DNA of 64,000 nt, from contig JAUXSA010000001.1 in the NCBI GenBank assembly GCA_030681615.1, positions 1 through 64,000 on the forward strand, written 5' to 3'. The DNA is from Bacteroidota bacterium. Lineage in GTDB: Bacteria > Bacteroidota > Bacteroidia > B-17B0 > Aurantibacillaceae. The notes under the pieces are model-generated. The model did no database searches and was not told where the DNA came from. It saw nothing but the letters and a program-made list of their open reading frames with translations. Shown piece by piece: positions 45,638 through 55,500 of the stretch (position 1 is its first letter; the number at the start of each line of letters is the position of its first letter). The position numbers and the translations under genes are program-made.

Positions 45638-46498
45638 TTATAAATTATCTACAACAACTAAATATTTATTTTTGGGATCAAAAGTAAAGCGGGTTATTTT
45701 TTTAATGCCAAAGCTCGAAAGATCAAAAAGTATTAGCCAGTCTTTTTTTAGTTCGTCGTAACGTAATAATTTATTGCCTTCTGATTTTACAAGACCGTGT
45801 TGGTAGTGCCAAATGGCATCTTCGTTTGTAGAAAGATATTCGGCATATTTTTCGGCTTTATGAAAAACAAAATCGTATTTATAGAATGTAACTTTTACAG
45901 AATCTTTTACGCCGTAAATAAAAGTATGCCTGTTAATTTTTTTAAAGGCGCGAATAGGATCATTCCCCAGCCATTTATCTTCGCCTGTACTTTTTACATA
46001 ATAGCGCAAAGAGTGAGGGCTGGTTAATTTGTAATACAAAACAGTGTCTGAATTTAAAAAAGTATAATAACCAACTGAATCTACCTCAAACTTTTTCTCA
46101 CTAACACCTGTTAAAGAATTTATAAAATGAATGCGCTGGGCACTATCACTTTCTACAACAACAGCGTTTAAATATTTACCATCAGCTGAAAGTACCGGTG
46201 AATATTCACTTTCTTTTGTTTTAGTGAGCTGTGTTATTTTTTCACTTGCAAGATCGTAAATGTAAAAGTCTGACTGGTTATCTTCGCGAATACTGACGTA
46301 ATAAATTTTTTTGCCTTCATTACTAAACGAAGGCTGATTATCATAACCGGTGCGATTAGTAATGTTTTTTGGAGCGGTAAGTTTTAATTCTGTTTTTGTT
46401 TTTTCTAATTTAAACAACCACACATCGGTATTTGGAAGCTGCGCTCTTAAAAGACAAGACGCAAGAACAAAAACAAGTATGTTATACTTTTTGTTCAT
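45638..46498 (-). CDS. Exported TolB/PD40-like beta-propeller protein
   Basis: A 286-residue protein with a signal peptide ending LLRAQ. Short PD40-like blades such as NQPSFSNEGKKIYYVSIREDN, SDFYIYDLASEKITQLTKTKESEYSPVLSADGKYL and FTFDPKNKYLVVVDN are typical TolB-type propeller repeats. It probably acts as a periplasmic binding or scaffold protein. It overlaps the PAP2 phosphatase gene by 17 bp, so the two are co-transcribed. Confidence 0.8.
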   Translation of the reverse strand: MNKKYNILVFVLASCLLRAQLPNTDVWLFKLEKTKTELKLTAPKNITNRTGYDNQPSFSNEGKKIYYVSIREDNQSDFYIYDLASEKITQLTKTKESEYSPVLSADGKYLNAVVVESDSAQRIHFINSLTGVSEKKFEVDSVGYYTFLNSDTVLYYKLTSPHSLRYYVKSTGEDKWLGNDPIRAFKKINRHTFIYGVKDSVKVTFYKYDFVFHKAEKYAEYLSTNEDAIWHYQHGLVKSEGNKLLRYDELKKDWLILFDLSSFGIKKITRFTFDPKNKYLVVVDNL

Positions 46499-47060
46499 CC
46501 AGTTTTAAAAAATGTTTATTCATGATGCGATAAACAAGCCAGCCAAAAAATATACTTACCACCATTCCTGTGCCCACGTCTATAGGATAATGTACACCTA
46601 AATACATTCTACTATACACCACTATTAATGGGTAAGTAAAAATAAAGATCCTGTATTTTTTTGGGATCCAATGCACGCATAAAAAAATAAAAGTTATTAA
46701 GCCGAAGGTATTAGAAGAGTGTCCTGAAAAGAAAGTGAACTTTCCTCCGCGATAATCGTGCACTACATGAATTTGATCTTTAATTTCTAAATTGTGAGTG
46801 GGGCGGTAACGTTCTACCAAATGTTTTACGCTGTTCGAAGAAAGGTCTGCACATGCAAAAACAATTGCGCAGCCAACTAAAAACTCAATAGCTTTTCTTA
46901 AATAGTATTTTCTGTAAAATGCATAACCCACGGCAAGACAAATAATAACGGTTGGCCAGGTGTAACTGAAGAACCACATTATTTCATCAAGTAAAGGATC
47001 GTGCATGGAGTTTATCTTTAACAATAAACGCCTGTCAAACATTTTTAATGATTCAAACAT
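46482..47060 (-). CDS. PAP2 family membrane phosphatase
   Basis: A 192-residue protein with about five membrane helices and the complete PAP2 tripartite signature: KHLVERYRPTH (~79-89), FFSGHSSNTFG (~112-122) and SRMYLGVHYPIDV (~149-161). Family members dephosphorylate lipid phosphates such as undecaprenyl-pyrophosphate or phosphatidic acid/PGP. Length is normal. It is the first gene of a minus-strand run that continues through the PD40, GNAT and membrane-protein genes. Confidence 0.92.
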   Translation of the reverse strand: MFESLKMFDRRLLLKINSMHDPLLDEIMWFFSYTWPTVIICLAVGYAFYRKYYLRKAIEFLVGCAIVFACADLSSNSVKHLVERYRPTHNLEIKDQIHVVHDYRGGKFTFFSGHSSNTFGLITFIFLCVHWIPKKYRIFIFTYPLIVVYSRMYLGVHYPIDVGTGMVVSIFFGWLVYRIMNKHFLKLDEQKV

Positions 47061-47236
47061 GCTTAAAAGTAAGAAAAATATTTATACTGAGAGCCCGGTT
47101 AAATTTTATTTATTTGAAATTTTATATCTTATTTTTGAGCGAAAAGAGGCAAATTTTCCAGAGATAATTGGTTATTGTCTCGAAAAATTTAACGAATTTG
47201 TAGCCAAAAAGTAAAAAATTTAAAAGTTTACAAATA

Positions 47237-48577
47237 ATGCGAGCTAGGTTTTTTAATTTCAAAATTATATTTTTTACATGCTGTTTTTTTTATTTTTTAG
47301 AAAGTCATGCTCAGTTGTATGAACCTATTATTGTAAATAATATCACGCAAAAAAAAACAGGATATTACTTTTTAACCCTATATAAAATAAATTTTATTGA
47401 AAAAAAATTAAATTCTTTAAACCAACAGTGTATTTTAAATACATTAGGAGAAATCGTTTTTTTTAGAAAAACAATATTTGGCTCAGATTTTAAGATACAT
47501 CCAAATGGATTAATAAGCTATTGGCATGGAAATGGATTTTATTTATTGAATAAAGAATTAGAAATTATTGATTCGGTTTCGTGTGTTAATGGTATTTCAA
47601 CAGATTCGCATGATTTTAAAATATTACCTAATGGTCATTATTTACTATGTGGAAAAGAAAGTGAAATAAAAGATTTAAGTAATGTACATTTATATACTGA
47701 AAAACATTTACCCGGAAGTAAAAGATCTATTGTAGAATATGATGTAATACAAGAATTAGATAAAAATAAAAATTTGGTATTTGAATGGAAAACCAAACCT
47801 TATTTTGATATAGCCTACATTAACACAGTTTATTTAACAGATACAGCCAAAATAGATCTTACTCATTTTAACTCTATTGATGCAGACTCAAAGGGCAATA
47901 TCTTAGTGTCTTTTAGACGCTTTGATGAATTAATGAAGATTGATAGAAAAACAGGAAATATCATTTGGCGTATGGGTGGAAAATATAATCAAATAAAAAT
48001 TTTAAATGATAGTATTCCTTTTTTAGGGCAACATGACGCTCAATTTACTGGAGAGAATACTATTTCTCTTTTTGATAATGGTTATAGTTTAGATTCATTA
48101 AAACACAATGCAAGAGGATTAGAATATGAAATTGATGATGTAAATAAAACAGCAAAACTAATATGGAGCTATTCAAATAAAAATAAAATAGTAAGTATTG
48201 CAACAGGTAGTTTTAAAAAACATAAAAATGAAACCGCTTTAATTAGTTATGGTAAAACTAATAAAGAAGCTATTAACATTACTTGCGAAATGCTTAACAA
48301 TAAATCTCAAATAATACAAACAATTAGCTTTAAAGATACTTTAGGAACTTATAGAGCATATTTTTACACTAAATTACCTTTTAAATTAAAACAAGAATCC
48401 ATTGTAATTTCAAAAAAAGACAGTTTATACTTATTAAGCACTAAACAAAAGTATAAATACTATTTATGGAGTACGGGAGAAACAACAGCAGAAATCTCTG
48501 TTTTTTCAATTAATAAAAATCATGTATTCGTTTCTAATGATGGAATTAATTATACTAGGTCGCAGACACTAAAATAG
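47237..48577 (+). CDS. Arylsulfotransferase (ASST) family-like secreted protein
   Basis: A 446-residue protein with an N-terminal signal (IIFFTCCFFYFLESHAQ). The central region DLTHFNSIDADSKGNILVSFRRFDELMKIDRKTGNIIWRMGG followed by GQHDAQ matches the PQQ-like propeller pattern of the arylsulfotransferase family. The His in LTHFN and GQHD are candidate active-site residues. Known ASST enzymes transfer sulfate between phenols, but this branch is poorly characterised, so activity is uncertain. The gene is visibly AT-richer than its neighbours, stands alone between opposite-strand genes and may be acquired. Confidence 0.72.
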   Translation: MRARFFNFKIIFFTCCFFYFLESHAQLYEPIIVNNITQKKTGYYFLTLYKINFIEKKLNSLNQQCILNTLGEIVFFRKTIFGSDFKIHPNGLISYWHGNGFYLLNKELEIIDSVSCVNGISTDSHDFKILPNGHYLLCGKESEIKDLSNVHLYTEKHLPGSKRSIVEYDVIQELDKNKNLVFEWKTKPYFDIAYINTVYLTDTAKIDLTHFNSIDADSKGNILVSFRRFDELMKIDRKTGNIIWRMGGKYNQIKILNDSIPFLGQHDAQFTGENTISLFDNGYSLDSLKHNARGLEYEIDDVNKTAKLIWSYSNKNKIVSIATGSFKKHKNETALISYGKTNKEAINITCEMLNNKSQIIQTISFKDTLGTYRAYFYTKLPFKLKQESIVISKKDSLYLLSTKQKYKYYLWSTGETTAEISVFSINKNHVFVSNDGINYTRSQTLK

Positions 48578-48607
48578 TATTTAAATTATATAGAAGCTGT
48601 TTAAAAT

Positions 48608-50020
48608 TTATTTCGAAGAGCTACAAGCTTGCGAAACTATTTCGGAATCTACTCCGGCAACTTTACTAATAGCGCCAAAACCACCATTAACGTTGGTCAT
48701 GTTCTTGTATCCATTTGCTTTTAAGATAGAAATAGCTATCATGCTTCTGTATCCACCTGCGCAATGTATCATGTATGGATGGTTCTTATCTTTAGAATCT
48801 ATCCAATCAAAAATAAAATCAAGTGGTTTGTTTTCGACATTAATTAAATGTGCCGAATCAAACTCTCCGGGTTTTCTAACATCAATAGTTTCAATTCCTT
48901 TTTTGTAACTTTTGGAATAAAATTCTTCTGCATCAACAGTAGCAACTTTTTCTGTTTTTTTACCCGCCGCTTTCCAGGCATCCATGCCACCTTTAAGGTA
49001 ACCAATACAATTATCATAACCCACGCGCGATAAACGCATAACGGTTTCTTCTTCACGGCCTTTTGGTGCAACTATTAAAATTGGAAAATTAATATCACGT
49101 ATTAATGTACCTACCCATGGTGCGAATTGTCCATCCAAACCTATAAATAGAGAGTCAGGAATGTTGGCTTCAGCATATTCATCTGCTTTCCTAACATCTA
49201 AAACAATCGGTTTTAAATTTTGCATCAACTCTTCAAACTCATTTACAGATAAGCCATGTGAACCATCTTTTAATACGTCGGAATAATTCTTATATCCTTT
49301 TTTATTTAAGAAAGCGTTTTTTTGAAAGTACTGTGGTGCTGGTAAAATGCCGGTGGTTAGTTCTTTAATAAAATCTTCTTTAGAAATATTTTGTAACGCG
49401 TAATTTATTTTCTTTTGGTTGCCCAATGTGTCAAACGTTTCTTTGCTCATATTTTTGCCACATGCAGAACCAGCGCCATGAGCTGGATACACAATTACAT
49501 CATCGGGCAAAGGCATTATTTTATTTCTTAAACTTTCGTAAAGCATGCCGGCAAGATCCTCTTGGGTAAGATCAGATTTAATGGCAAGATCGGGCCTGCC
49601 CACATCACCAATAAATAAAGTATCGCCGGTAAAAATAGCAACCGGTTTTTTATTTTCGTTCAGTAATAAATACGTTGTAGATTCTAAAGTATGACCGGGT
49701 GTGTGCAACGTTTTTAAAGTTAGGCCACCAACTTTAAACTCTTCATTATCCTTTGCAATATGGCTTTTATAATCTGTTTGTGCGTTGGGTCCAAACACAA
49801 TGGTTGCACCGGTAGCCTTTGCCAGGTCAACATGCCCGCTTACAAAATCGGCATGAAAATGAGTTTCAAAAATATATTTTAAGGCATCTTTATTTTGTTT
49901 TAAAAGATCGAGGTAAGGTTGTGTTTCACGCAAAGGGTCAATAATTACAGCTTCGCCATTATGCGAAATATAATACGCGCCTTGTGCCAAACAGTTAGTG
50001 TACAATTGTTCTACCTTCAT
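48608..50020 (-). CDS. MBL-fold hydrolase with two rhodanese domains (persulfide dioxygenase-like)
   Basis: A 470-residue protein. The N-terminal metallo-beta-lactamase domain (1 to ~250) has THFHADFVSGH and HTPGHTLES, then FTGDTLFIGDVGRPDL, matching the ETHE1/Blh persulfide dioxygenase group. Two rhodanese domains follow (~265-355 and ~370-465). The first has no Cys at its active loop (VAPKGREEE), so it is degenerate. The second has MIHCAGGYRS, with the catalytic Cys. The likely role is sulfide/persulfide detoxification. It is divergent from the RidA gene, with 87 bp between them. Confidence 0.9.
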   Translation of the reverse strand: MKVEQLYTNCLAQGAYYISHNGEAVIIDPLRETQPYLDLLKQNKDALKYIFETHFHADFVSGHVDLAKATGATIVFGPNAQTDYKSHIAKDNEEFKVGGLTLKTLHTPGHTLESTTYLLLNENKKPVAIFTGDTLFIGDVGRPDLAIKSDLTQEDLAGMLYESLRNKIMPLPDDVIVYPAHGAGSACGKNMSKETFDTLGNQKKINYALQNISKEDFIKELTTGILPAPQYFQKNAFLNKKGYKNYSDVLKDGSHGLSVNEFEELMQNLKPIVLDVRKADEYAEANIPDSLFIGLDGQFAPWVGTLIRDINFPILIVAPKGREEETVMRLSRVGYDNCIGYLKGGMDAWKAAGKKTEKVATVDAEEFYSKSYKKGIETIDVRKPGEFDSAHLINVENKPLDFIFDWIDSKDKNHPYMIHCAGGYRSMIAISILKANGYKNMTNVNGGFGAISKVAGVDSEIVSQACSSSK

Positions 50021-50079
50021 GGTAACAAAATTACAATTAAATGCCTTTAAAGGAATATATTTTATAAATAGAATATCGT

Positions 50080-50087
50080 TAAATTTG
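50080..50087 (+). promoter_or_regulatory. Candidate Bacteroidota -7 element (TAAATTTG)
   Basis: Exact TAnnTTTG match 20 bp before the RidA ATG, in the 87-bp divergent gap. No strong -33 element is visible. Confidence 0.4.
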
Positions 50088-50107
50088 TAAAATAAGAAAC
50101 AAAAAAC

Positions 50108-50530
50108 ATGTCAAATTCTGAAAAAATAGAATCATCAAAAGCACCCGAGCCTGTTGGATTGTATCCACATGCCCGCAAGATCGGTAACTTACTTTTTTTA
50201 AGTGGTGTGGGGCCGCGCGAAAAGGGAACAAAAAAAATTCCGGGTGTAGAGTTAGATGAAAACGGTTTAATTGTAAGTTATGATATTGAGGCGCAATGCC
50301 ATAGCGTTTTTAGAAATATAAAATACATTTTGGAAGACTCTGGTAGTAGTTGGGATAAAATTGTGGATGTAACGGTTTTCTTAACCAATATGAAAGATGA
50401 TTTTCCGATCTATAATCGAATTTGGGCTGAATATTTTAAAGAAAATCCGCCCTGCAGAACAACTATCGAGATCAATAAACTACCAACGCCAATTGCTATA
50501 GAATTAAAAGTAATAGCTTTAACTGATTAA
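50108..50530 (+). CDS. RidA family protein (cytoplasmic)
   Basis: A 140-residue RidA/YjgF-fold protein without signal peptide. It has LLFLSGVGPR, NIKYILEDSGSSWDKIVDVTVFLTNMKDDF and the conserved Arg in NPPCRTTIEINKLP, and so resembles the aminomuconate-deaminase-like RidA subfamily. It is expected to deaminate reactive enamines in the cytoplasm. It stands alone; the second RidA of the window (38.2 kb) is the exported type. Confidence 0.88.
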   Translation: MSNSEKIESSKAPEPVGLYPHARKIGNLLFLSGVGPREKGTKKIPGVELDENGLIVSYDIEAQCHSVFRNIKYILEDSGSSWDKIVDVTVFLTNMKDDFPIYNRIWAEYFKENPPCRTTIEINKLPTPIAIELKVIALTD

Positions 50531-50686
50531 AAATCAATTTCTTATAGAGTAATTAAAACAATTTTAAATTGATTGTTTCTTAAACAATTCCTGTTAACAT
50601 TTGTTAGTGAGTAATATGCCTAATTTGGTGACACAATTAGTGCGATTTATCGAATAATTTTCATAATTTAGTTAAAAATTACTCCA

Positions 50687-51517
50687 ATGCTAATTCACTC
50701 AAACCAATCCATTTTAATTCCTATAGATTTTTCGAAGCAATCTCTGGTTGCTGTTAAACAAGCTTACAATTTGGCAAAGTTTACAAAGTCTAAAATAATT
50801 TTAATGCATGTTTCAACAAAAAGTATAGACGAAAATAAGGCGGAGTTAGAAGAATTGGCTGCCTCTACAAGGGCTGCCTCGGGACTTGAAGTTGAGACAT
50901 TAAGTTTAAAAGGTGATGTTTATGAATTAACCGATAAAAAAGCTGAAGAATTAAAGTGTTCATTAATTGTTATTGGGTTAGATTCGCACGTAAGGTTTAG
51001 AAGTTTTATGGGCGGAAGCAACGTAAGTAAATTCATTAAAAACGCACCCTGCCCTGTAATTACCATAAGATCAGCAGAGAACAGGGATGGTTGTAAAAAT
51101 ATTATCATGCCTTTCGATCTTAGTCCTGAAAGCCGCGAGAAGGTTTCGATCGCCGTTCAGTTAGCTAATTTTTATGGTGCCGATATTCGCATTGTTTCTG
51201 TTTTTCATCCAAACGATGATAAGTATGAGAATAAATTACTTCCATATTTACAACAGGTGAAAAAATTCATTAAAGAAAAAGGGATTAATTGTACTAATAA
51301 ATCTGTACCAAGCACTAAAGTGGCGGAAGCAATTGTTGAGTATGCCAACAAGAACGAAGGTGATCTTATTGTTCAGATGAATCAAAAAGACCTGAGTATT
51401 GGTGATATGTTTAGTGGAACCGCAGGCGAAAAAGTAGTAGAGATCAGCAACTTGCCTGTTATCACGATCAATCCTATGAAACGTGAAAGTATGAGTCACT
51501 TTGGTAGTGGAATGTAA
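50687..51517 (+). CDS. Universal stress protein, two UspA domains
   Basis: A 276-residue protein with two tandem USP domains. Domain 1 (~8-128) has ILIPIDFSKQSLVAVKQAYNLAK and ends in LIVIGLDSHVRFRSFMGGSNVSKFIKNAPCPVITI, close to the ATP-binding G-2x-G-9x-G(S/T) type pattern. Domain 2 (~138-265) has NIIMPFDLSPESREKVSIAVQLA but a less complete nucleotide loop. It probably acts as a stress-induced cytoplasmic protein. It is monocistronic. Confidence 0.9.
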   Translation: MLIHSNQSILIPIDFSKQSLVAVKQAYNLAKFTKSKIILMHVSTKSIDENKAELEELAASTRAASGLEVETLSLKGDVYELTDKKAEELKCSLIVIGLDSHVRFRSFMGGSNVSKFIKNAPCPVITIRSAENRDGCKNIIMPFDLSPESREKVSIAVQLANFYGADIRIVSVFHPNDDKYENKLLPYLQQVKKFIKEKGINCTNKSVPSTKVAEAIVEYANKNEGDLIVQMNQKDLSIGDMFSGTAGEKVVEISNLPVITINPMKRESMSHFGSGM

Positions 51518-51566
51518 TTAGAACACCCCTAAAAATTCGTTTTTTCATTGTTGAACTGCATTTTAA

Positions 51567-51583
51567 TCCTGATAGCTATCTGG
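51567..51583. repeat. Short palindrome GATAGCTATC
   Basis: A perfect 10-bp palindrome (51571-51580) in the convergent gap between the USP and OM barrel genes. It resembles a short palindrome I recall as common in Bacteroidota intergenic DNA. It could be a bidirectional terminator fragment. Confidence 0.35.
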
Positions 51584-51635
51584 CTGGTGTCCGCCTAAAA
51601 AATTAAATCTTTAGAAATGTTCCGTGGTGTAAATT

Positions 51636-52409
51636 TTATGATTTTACAGTCTTTACGGGTTTTGCCGTTGGTTTTGTTTTTAAAGGTCTGAAGAAATACG
51701 TCAACCTTAACCCTGCAAAATTTCCATTGGTTTTAAAGTCGTGTGAGTAGGTCATGCCATCAATAGTATAATTTACAGTTGACGTTGCTAACTGCCTTAA
51801 ACCGGCATTGAACAATAAACTTGCATTTAAAATACTCCCTCTTTTAAATACTTTTTCGCGTGCTACCGAAAAACGCAGCATGCTATAACCACCGCCACCG
51901 GTAGAAGACACAGAGTTTAAATAATTGGAATTCGTAGTGCCATCATTAGCAACCTGGAAACTTTTGGTTACCGTTTGAGCACCAACAAAATTTTGCGAGA
52001 ACCCCCCACCAATAAGCCATTTAGCGTTCTTGCAGTTTGGGTTAAATTTATAATAGATCATTAAAGGAAGATCTAATGCTGTAAACTCGCTCTTTAAACC
52101 TGAAAAATGAGATTTTGGACTGTATAAAGAGTAATTCTCTGCTAACGCATATTGAAAGCCAAAAGTGTTAAAACCAATGCCAAATGTGCCCATCCAGTGT
52201 GGATTTAGGTCGTAACGTACATTAAAATTAATAGCAGCCGCATCAAATTTGTTTTGATGAAAACGGGCATTTGCATTCGACATTCCACCGGCAAATTCAG
52301 CGCGGGTGCCTTGAAAACCCCATTGGATGCCAAACCTCCATGTATCTGTTTCTTGTGAAAAACCAGTTAAAGCTAAACAGGTTAATACAGATAAGAGTAT
52401 TTTTTTCAT
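51636..52409 (-). CDS. Outer membrane beta-barrel protein
   Basis: A 257-residue protein with a signal peptide ending TGFSQ. The strand pattern (FNVRYDLNPHWMGTFGIGFNTFGF, LPLMIYYKFNP, GLRLTYFF) fits a small outer membrane barrel of the OmpW/PorT-like size class. The C-terminal Lys-rich tail (RPLKTKPTAKPVKTVKS) extends past the last strand, which is unusual because most barrels end in an aromatic residue. Function unknown. It is convergent with the USP gene. Confidence 0.72.
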   Translation of the reverse strand: MKKILLSVLTCLALTGFSQETDTWRFGIQWGFQGTRAEFAGGMSNANARFHQNKFDAAAINFNVRYDLNPHWMGTFGIGFNTFGFQYALAENYSLYSPKSHFSGLKSEFTALDLPLMIYYKFNPNCKNAKWLIGGGFSQNFVGAQTVTKSFQVANDGTTNSNYLNSVSSTGGGGYSMLRFSVAREKVFKRGSILNASLLFNAGLRQLATSTVNYTIDGMTYSHDFKTNGNFAGLRLTYFFRPLKTKPTAKPVKTVKS

Positions 52410-52530
52410 GCCATTTATTTTAATTAAAGTTATAATTTTTAAAATACAAATAAAAATATTTGCCGTTTTTTGACTGTTTTTTAACGTTATGGTTTAACCC
52501 TAATCAGAGTTTTTTTGTTAAATTCGCTCT

Positions 52531-52544
52531 CCTTTTTAAAAAGG
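52531..52544. repeat. Palindrome CCTTTTTAAAAAGG upstream of ileS
   Basis: A perfect 14-bp palindrome 22 bp before the ileS start codon. It resembles a shrunken member of the CCCCTTT...AAAGGGG repeats seen at 22.6 and 31.3 kb, and could affect the leader mRNA. Confidence 0.45.
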
Positions 52545-52566
52545 AACTTAGCCTCTAAAAATATAA

Positions 52567-55500
52567 ATGAAAAAATATCCGGAATATAAAAAATTAGACC
52601 TCTCGCAGATCTCAAAAGATATTTTACAGTTTTGGGAAAAAGACAAGACTTTTGAAAAATCTATCTCTACACGCGACGAAAGTAAACCCTGGGTTTTTTA
52701 CGAAGGCCCGCCAAGCGCAAATGGCATGCCTGGCATTCATCACGTTATGGCCCGTGCTATTAAAGATATTTTTTGCCGTTTTAAAACATTACAAGGTTAC
52801 CAGGTTAAACGTAAAGCCGGTTGGGATACACATGGGTTGCCAATAGAATTAGGAGTAGAAAAATCTTTAGGCATTACCAAAGAAGATATTGGTAACGAAA
52901 AAAGTAAAAAATATATTTCGGTTGAAGATTACAACAAAGCTTGTCGCAAAGAAGTAATGAAGTATACCGATAAGTGGGAAGACGTTACAGCTAAGATGGG
53001 TTATTGGGTAGATATGAGCGACCCTTATATCACTTACGAAAATAAATATATTGAAAGCGTTTGGTGGTTGCTGCCAAATCTATCTAAAAAAGATCTTTTA
53101 TACAAAGGTTTCACTATACAACCATATTCGCCAGCAGCGGGAACAGGATTAAGTTCACATGAATTAAATCAACCGGGTTGTTATAGGGATGTGAAGGATA
53201 GGACAGCTACTGTGCAGTTCAAAGTTAGCAGTCAGCAGTCAGCACTTAGCAAACTGCCAACTGCAGACGGCCCACTATACTTTCTGGCATGGACTACAAC
53301 ACCATGGACCTTACCATCTAACACTGCTTTAGCCGTTGGAAAAGATATTGAGTACGTTTTTGTAAAAAGCTTTAATCCTTTTAGCGGTACACCACAAACC
53401 GTTATATTGGCAAAAGACCTTTTAAATAAATATTTTTCTGAAAAACATACCGATCTTAAATTTGAAGATTATAAACCAGGAGACAAAAATATTCCGTTTA
53501 AAATTGTTGGACATGCTAAAGGCTCAGATCTTGCAGGCATTTCTTACGAACAACTTTTGCCTTTTATGCAGCCTACAGATGGCGATGCTTTTAAAGTATT
53601 AGTTGGCGATTTCGTTACAACTACAGATGGTACAGGTATCGTTCACATTGCGCCAAGTTTTGGCGCAGATGACTTTCGTGTTGCGAAACAAAACGCTGTT
53701 GGCTCATTAACTTTAGTTGATAGGCGCGGTAAATTTTTACCCGAAGTGCAGGATGGTGTTTTTCTCTACGGTGAAGAGTTTGTAAAAGAAGCTTATTTAA
53801 ACGATGTTGAAAAACAAGCGGAATTTGAAAAGCAGAAAAAAATATTAGAAGCTGCCGGAAAAATAAAAGAACTTAAAGTTTATTTAAGTGTTGACGAACG
53901 TATTGTTTTAAAATTACAGGAAGAAGGCAAACTCTTTAAAAAAGAAACCTACGAACACAGTTACCCGCATTGCTGGCGTACGGATAAACCCGTTCTGTAT
54001 TATCCATTAGATAGTTGGTTCATTAAATCTACGGCCATGAAAGACCGTATGATAGAACTAAACAAGACCATTAACTGGAAACCGGAAGCTACTGGCACCG
54101 GGCGTTTTGGTAATTGGTTAGAGAATTTAAATGATTGGAATTTATCACGTTCCCGCTTTTGGGGTATTCCAATTCCTATTTGGACAAGCGAAGATGGAAC
54201 CGAACAAATTGTAATTGGCAGCGCCGAAGAATTAAAAAAAGAAATTGATAATGCTGTTGCAAAAGGCATTATGCAAACTAATCCATTAGCAAAATTTGTT
54301 CCCGGAAATTTCAGTAAAGAAAATTACGATACGTTCGATCTGCATAAACCTTATGCCGATACAATTTATTTAGAGAAGAACGGAAAAAAATTACAGCGCG
54401 AACCTGATCTTATTGATGTTTGGTTTGATAGCGGTGCTATGCCATACGCGCAGGTGCATTATCCTTTCGAGAATAAAGAACTTATTGATAACAAAAAATA
54501 TTTCCCGGCAGATTTTATTGCCGAAGGGGTTGATCAAACCCGTGGCTGGTTCTTTACATTGCATGCTATTGCTGTAATGAATTTTGATTCGGTAGCATAC
54601 AAAAATGTTGTATCTAACGGTTTGGTGCTTGACAAGAACGGTAATAAAATGAGTAAGCGTTTAGGTAACGCTGTTGATCCATTTGAGACTTTAGAAAAAT
54701 ATGGTGCCGATGCTACACGTTGGTATATGATCGCAAATGCAGCGCCATGGGATAATTTAAAATTTGATCTTGAAGGTATTGGCGAAGTGCAACGTAAGTT
54801 ATTTGGTACACTTTACAATACTTATGGCTTCTTCTCTTTATATTCTAATGTAGATGGATTTGTTGTTGATGAAAAGAACCAAACGCCAATTGAAAGTAGG
54901 ATTGAATTAGACAGATGGATCATTTCAAGATTACAATCGTTGGTTGAAGATGTTACTTTGTATTATAACGAGTATGAGCCCCATCGCGCAGCACGTGCTA
55001 TTGAAGAATTTGTAGATGAGCACCTAAGCAATTGGTACGTACGTTTAAGTCGCCGCCGTTTTTGGCGTGGCGAGATGAGCAGCGATAAAATTGCGGCTTA
55101 CGAAACACTACACACCTGCTTAACAACTGTATCGCAGTTGATGAGTCCTATTGCACCATTCTTTGCAGATTGGATGTATCAGAATTTAACCATCAATGAT
55201 CAATCCGTTCATCTAACAAAATTAGTTGAGGTTAAAAAACAACACCAGGATAAATCTTTAGAAGAGCGAATGGAATTAGCGCAAAAGATCTCTTCAATGG
55301 TTTTATCTATCCGTAAAAAAGAAAATTTAAAAGTTCGTCAGCCATTGCAACGTATACAGATCCCAATTTTGGATAAAGCTTTCCAGAATAAAATTGAAGC
55401 GGTGAAAGATCTGATCTTAAGCGAAGTAAATGTAAAAGAAATTGATTTTGTAAATGAAAGTCAAACACAGATCGTAAAGAACCTGAAGCTTAATTTTAAA

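Noticed and set aside
47059-47214. Small plus-strand ORF, MLKSKKNIYTESPV..., ~51 codons (ORF track starts at 47005)
   Set aside because: It begins inside the PAP2 gene start and has no recognised domain. It could be a real small gene, but nothing supports it beyond being open.
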